The notes under the pieces are model-generated. The model was not told the DNA's origin. It ran no database searches and worked only from the letters and a program-made list of their open reading frames with translations. From Chrysopilus asiliformis (lineage: Eukaryota > Arthropoda > Insecta > Diptera > Rhagionidae): a stretch of DNA of 64,000 nt. The stretch covers positions 26,223,530 to 26,287,529 of the forward strand of contig OZ035962.1 of NCBI GenBank assembly GCA_964034945.1, in the 5' to 3' direction. Shown here in pieces: positions 58,979-64,000 of this stretch (the first letter of the stretch is position 1; each line of letters opens with the position of its first letter). Both the position numbers and the translations under genes were made by a program.

Positions 58979-59382
58979 CTAAAAACGGAATTTTCAGTTA
59001 GATTTTGTTAATTTATTGATAGGTTTTAAATTGGAAATTTACGGGCTATTTTCGTGATGGAGTATTGATATACAACTGTATATTTAACAAATCTCTCTTG
59101 TTTTTTTTTCAAAAATATTTATAAAAACATTTTTTTTTTCATTGAATGTTTTTGAGAAAAATAAAAAACAAGAAAATGAAATCGCTTTTTCACGTTCTAA
59201 CTCGAAAAAGACTCAACCGATTGGCATCAAATTTCGGGTCATGTATTGCTTTGCCAGGCTATGAAATGAAGAGACAACATAAAATATAGTGGCAATCAGA
59301 TTTGTGTTCTTTACCTCCTCCCTCATAGATAAAAGCATAAGAGTTTCTTGGGAATTTTCTTAAAAACCATGTTTGCACATAA

Positions 59383-59570
59383 GTTTGACCATAAAATACG
59401 TCACGCCGCTAATTCTTGGCCTTTCGAAACCCTCCCTCTCCCACGCTTTTTCACGATTCTTTGTCTGGAGTTTAGTAAAACTGTGATGTATTTTAATGGA
59501 CAGCCCCTGCCGTAACATTACTACATACCCGCCCTCCCATACATGTGTGACGTATTTTATAGATATCCGC
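59383..59570. mobile_element. PIF/Harbinger-like MITE of the CGTCAC family, TAA TSD
   Basis: Left GTTTGACCATAAAATACGTC then ACG; right GTGTGACGTATTTTATAGAT then ATCCGC. TAA at 59380-59382 and 59571-59573. A second right-end-like motif (GTGATGTATTTTAATGGACA) sits inside at 59482-59501, suggesting a partial internal duplication. Confidence 0.75.
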
Positions 59571-60447
59571 TAACCACTCCACATATAAAAATTCAATTTC
59601 AACAGTTTTCACTTCCTTTGTTCGTACGCTTTTGACTTACGTATTTTACATTTATTTATAACTTCCAACTCATTAGTCAATAAAATAAGTTTCAAGAAGT
59701 TTAGAATTTCTACACTAGTAAATATTCCTCAAACCTAAAATATGTAATATCGCAAAATTAAATCCTATTGCTATTAATATTTTACAACTATGATTACAAA
59801 ATGAATCAAAATGAACTGTTTATGTAATTAACACGCGTATTTTTTTTTTTATTTTAATATGAATTTAATACTTTCCACACCCATAATTTACATGTCAGAC
59901 AAATGTAGCTGCTTTCAATTTTGGATTATCACGTAATAGACACATCAAGAAAACATTAGCCTAGATAGTCTCATTACGTTAACTACATGTATTCACATAT
60001 TATATCACTCAAACTATCCGGTTTCCACTTGAATGTAAAATGAATCCGTTTTTAGTTTTTACGGCGGATTTAATTGCATTAAGCAATTAATTTTTGTTTC
60101 TCCGGATCAACACGAACAATTTTCATAATAATGTAAATATGATAAACAAATTAATGTTGAAAATAATAAATTTAATGTTGCAGGCATTTGTTTCTGCTGT
60201 TATTTAAATTCTAAAAGGTCTGCAAAATACATTTAAACGTTTGGATCCTGCAAATTTAAAGTACGGACAATTATAGATATAGTTTTAGGTCTCTATTAGA
60301 CATAAATTGCGATTTTATGTCTAATCGAGACCTGGTATTAAACTGATACTTGCGGACAAATTTTTTCCGAGTATTTTTGCCCCAAATATCATAAAAACTC
60401 TGTCTCCACTGGATATTTCAATGGCATGCCATGAAAAAAATTGCAGA

Positions 60448-60800
60448 TCATACTAATATATAAAAATTAGTTGGTGTCTGTCTGTTCCTCTTTCATGCAA
60501 AAACGGCTGAACCAATTGGCATGAGTGTCTGTGGTAGTTCTGGTTCATACGGAAAAGTAGCACGACGGGTGGGGGGAGTAAGGGGAGGGGGTAAAGTGAT
60601 TTCGAAACTTAGTTTTTGCGCTATGTTACTCTTTCGCGGGGAACTACTGAACCGATTGGCCTGACATTTGGCATAGATGTTCGTCGGGGGTTCAGCCCCA
60701 ACATAGACCCATTAAAAAGTTTTTAAGTTCTTTCCGGTTTTCTTCGTATTCTAAAACTTAGAGAAAAACTTAACCCGGCAACGACGGGTATGCAAGCTAG
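60448..60800 (+). mobile_element. Non-autonomous Helitron, copy 2
   Basis: Starts TCATACTAATATATAAAAAT after A and ends CCCGGCAACGACGGG, then TATGCAAGCTAG, before T. Same family as 33019-33355, with a shorter GTCT run and an extra segment near 60700. Confidence 0.85.
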
Positions 60801-62938
60801 TTATATCTAATTTTAGTTATGTTAGATTTTCCGGGACTAAATATAGAATTTAACAACGTCAAAAAATTAACAACGTTGAAAAACAACTAGAAAATATCTT
60901 TGAATAAGTTCTGCAGAGATTAGTAAAAATATTCTGCGCCACAATTTGTTCCCCATTAATAAACATTCAAAATAAAAATAAAAATGATTATTAGTTCGAA
61001 TTCTAGGATTTTAATAAAACTAACTATGAGTAACTGAATTAAAATCCAAAAATTTAGGTTTTAATTTGATTGTATTTGATTTTGGTCAAAACTTCAATGC
61101 GGCATCTAATTTGAATACGAAATATTGCAAATTAGAAACTATGTGATTCTAGGCAAATATTACAGTCCTATTTGTGGTAAATTGCGAATTCTCCATAACA
61201 CAAAAGCTACTCTACTATAAATGAGATCTTGAAGGCTTATAGACATATTTCTAAGTGCACAGCAGGCAGAATTGCTTCTCTTCGAAATGAAATTCGATCG
61301 AAACATTGACAAAAGCCTATTACTATAGAATTACTCACTTTAATAGCACGATTAATTCGATTTAATGACAAATGCACCCTTTTAAGTACAATGGCTCGTC
61401 TATAACCACACCAAAAATGAATGAATTTCGATTAACACTGACCCCATGGCCTTTTGTATCCTTGGTATTGTTGTGTAGTTTAATATTTATTGTAGGGGTT
61501 TAGATGAAGACGTCTAAAGGGCGATACGATGATTCCCTGTCACCATTGATACCTATTGGTGACAAAATACCATGCTGTCAAAATATCCTTAAACAATTTT
61601 TTTTTGTATCCATAAGAATGACATCGATCCATATGCCTTTTCACCTTTCCCTATACAACAATCATAGTTGGTAATAATAATCTGTGTGTTCCCTCAACCT
61701 TTAAATCAATCAAAATTTTCCCATCAGGATACTTTGTTGACACAAAGGAAAGGAAACAATAATCGCTGGCCAATTAACGATATAGCGATAGGCAATTACG
61801 AAGTGACTTTCACAAATTTCTACTTTAGCCGAACGACGACGGAATTGTTTCGGCCACCCGCATCCCACCTACCCTTAGCTATTTTGACCATCGTCCGGTA
61901 TTTTACTATACAGCTAGCTGGCTGTAGACTAAAAAAGGGATGGCCACGTTTCGGGCAACGAAATAGGAGTGGAAAGTGTCGTGCAAAGATAGGGCAAAAT
62001 GCTGGAAGTGTTTGATTGCCAAAGGAACCTTTTTTCCCTCAACTATATCACCTTTGGCCCCCAAACAACTTGTCCTATTGCCACCGACCCAAAAGAATAA
62101 AACCAACAACAACAACAACACACACGTCGAACAATGGATGATGTGACGATACCAAGAAGCCTACGCTAAGTAAGCAGCAATTCGAAAACAAAAGAAAAGT
62201 TGTAAGTTGAACCTAGTTGAATAGGCGAATCAAAACATATAAACTTGGGGAGTTGTTATAGTCCGAAAGGAAAAGTCCTTAACGACAGGACAAATTCGAT
62301 ACTCTGCTACGGCGCGGCGACGGTTAGAAAGACTTCCTCTGGCACCGCTTCGACTTTGAGGGTTTGGAACGAACTCAAGGACAGAAAAGAGACACGGATC
62401 ACAGCTGAGACATTGCTGTGAAGAACCTGGAAAACAAGCAGAGGTGGACTAGTTTGTTGGAAAATCGAAAATTCCGGTAGGCTTTCATCAATTTTTTTTT
62501 TAAATAAAATAACATCATTTGTAAAGAACCTGGAAACCAAGCGGAACTTTTAACCAGAGATGCAAAACAAAAATATTTTTAATGTGGCCAGAGATGCAAA
62601 ACAAAAATATTTTAAATATTTTTAAGTATTTTTAAGTTCAAGGGTGAATTGAATTTCTGGTTTTGATTTTTGTTTGGGTTCCTAAAACTTCAAAATTTGG
62701 TTCTGGGTTTGATTTTGATTTCCAAACTTTCAAAAACTAAAATTTCAAAAATTTCTAAAATTTCAAAAATTTAGTCTTGGTCCTGGTTTTGGTTCACTGA
62801 AATTTTAATGGTTTACTGTTTTCGATTCCTACACAAGATTAGTAGATTTTAGTGGGCCGGAAAAATCGGCAGTGTCGTCATTTGCAATTAAATTCCTTTA
62901 AAAGTTAAGTAGTTAGCAGGAGAGGAGTTTTCCGTTAA
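60801..62938. other. DNA upstream of the last recognised coiled-coil exon
   Basis: Could be intron or 5' flank of the coiled-coil gene. AAC/AC repeats at 62101-62124. A local near-duplicate AAAGAACCTGGAAACCAAGC / GAAGAACCTGGAAAACAAGC occurs at 62523 and 62419. No exon could be supported. Confidence 0.4.
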
Positions 62939-63241
62939 AGGCAGTGAGGGTAGGTGAAAATACGTCACGTTAATTAAAGCGTTTTTAGACACTTCCACCC
63001 ACCTTCCCTTCACTTATGAGATTTTTTGCATGGAATTTACAGGTCGATTATCTTAGACGCGTCACTTTTCATGACTCGAAATTGCCTGTTGTTGTTGGTA
63101 CAAAACAACAAATACAATAGGCAAAAATCGAGTCACGAAAAGTGAGGCGTCTAAGATAATCGACCTGTTAGTGTCGCCATCACACTACCGCGAACCACCA
63201 CCACTCTCTCTGAAAGTGTGACATATGTTATAGACAGGCCC
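62939..63241. mobile_element. CGTCAC-family MITE with a nested MITE
   Basis: The left part has GTGAAAATACGTCACG and the right part GTGTGACATATGTTATAGAC then AGGCCC. TAA lies at 62936-62938 and 63242-63244. Removing the nested 63040-63167 element and one TSD leaves about 172 bp, the normal family size. Confidence 0.75.
63040..63167. mobile_element. PIF/Harbinger-like MITE, TTA TSD, nested
   Basis: Ends CAGGTCGATTATCTTAGACG on both strands, TTA at 63037-63039 and 63168-63170. The centre has GCCTGTTGTTGTTGG, a phrase also in the 5866-6032 foldback (TGCCTGTTGTTGTTAGTG). Confidence 0.85.
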
Positions 63242-63244
63242 TAA

Positions 63245-64000
63245 ACGAGTTTTTCTGGGAAATTTAATCGTAAAATCCGGCAAAAATATTACTCTTATTT
63301 CGCCCAGTCCCATGTCCGGCCCTGCAATTAAGAACTTCATTGCGAGACGAACGATAAACCCGTCAGTCTTCTATGAATTAATTAAGGAACCTACTTACAA
63401 ACATCCCCCAAACCTTCTAAATGTATTACGGGGAAAACCAAAGTAACAGCCTATCTGAGAAGGACAAAATGAAATCTATATGCCCTTTTATACTGACTAA
63501 CCCTTCAATAGAACGAAACCTACATCAAGAATTTCCCAAACTTGCTTCGGTTCCCTAATTCCATATCTTTTAGGAAATACGTCTCCTATTTTTTTTTTAA
63601 TATTAACCCTTATTGCTAGCATTTCTGTCACTCTAAATGGGGATTCCAAAGTAGTGTGACTTTCTGAGTGGTAACCCCCCACCCCAACATTAACCGAACC
63701 CTCACATTGGATGGCATTAATAGTTAATACAATTCCTTGTGATCGACAGATAAGAACGATAATTACTTAACTTACACACTGAGGAGTACATTTACTAGCA
63801 ATTACTTGCTTTTAGGGTCAATTCTAACTCCTACCCAGAACCATCGACGAAATTTTTTCCCTTGTAACGCCGCCCGCCGACCAGCTGGGCCGCTGATTTT
63901 ACAAAAGGGATGATTACATTGGGTATGACGAAAGGATGAAAGGATGAGCGGATGTTTTAGATCTCACAGTATTCCGACCATAGCGTTGAAAGGGTTAATG
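63245..64000. other. Right end of window, nothing identified
   Basis: No ORF with protein-like features, no terminal repeats. Confidence 0.4.

Overview
This is a eukaryotic, AT-rich, intron-bearing window. It most resembles an insect genome, and some repeats suggest Diptera. The evidence is short introns with GT..AG ends, a metazoan USP10-type deubiquitinase, mariner, piggyBac, hAT, MULE, Tigger and PIF/Harbinger-like DNA transposons, small Helitrons, and very few long ORFs. No bacterial operons, CRISPR array, rRNA gene or intact tRNA gene was seen. Composition and family calls were made by eye; no database search was possible.  Two protein-coding genes can be supported. (1) Positions 1-4053, plus strand: the last five exons of a USP10-like ubiquitin-specific protease, including the catalytic His box and the stop codon; the catalytic Cys box lies upstream of the window. 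(2) Positions 40084-58978, minus strand: seven exons of a coiled-coil protein I do not recognise. All splice phases agree and the exons sum to 2151 bases (716 residues plus stop); the 5' end is beyond 58978 and probably outside the window.  The rest is introns and intergenic DNA filled with non-autonomous DNA transposons. Many have terminal inverted repeats and target-site duplications (TSDs) that can be read directly: PIF/Harbinger-like MITEs with 3-bp TTA/TAA TSDs, a MULE and a MULE-like MITE with 9-bp TSDs, an hAT (8-bp TSD) nested inside a mariner (TA), a second hAT, a piggyBac-like MITE (TTAA), Tigger-like elements (TA), and three Helitron-type elements ending in CTAG before T. Three decayed transposase fragments remain (MULE C-terminus, mariner C-terminus, Tigger C-terminus). 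No reverse transcriptase was seen.  Layout: 1-4053 USP10 with repeat-filled introns; 4054-19079 AT-rich DNA with MITEs, the MULE, a 384-bp palindrome and the mariner/hAT nest; 19080-25520 hAT, piggyBac MITE and an unusual 155-bp duplication; 25521-39600 mostly unique DNA broken by MITEs, Helitron and Tigger; 40084-58978 the coiled-coil gene with long introns carrying the largest nested PIF element; 58979-64000 flanking DNA or an upstream intron with MITEs and a Helitron. I found no convincing new multi-gene system. The most notable signals are the TIR patterns of the PIF-like MITEs, several nested insertions that give relative ages, and the local duplication at 20.8/23.8 kb.
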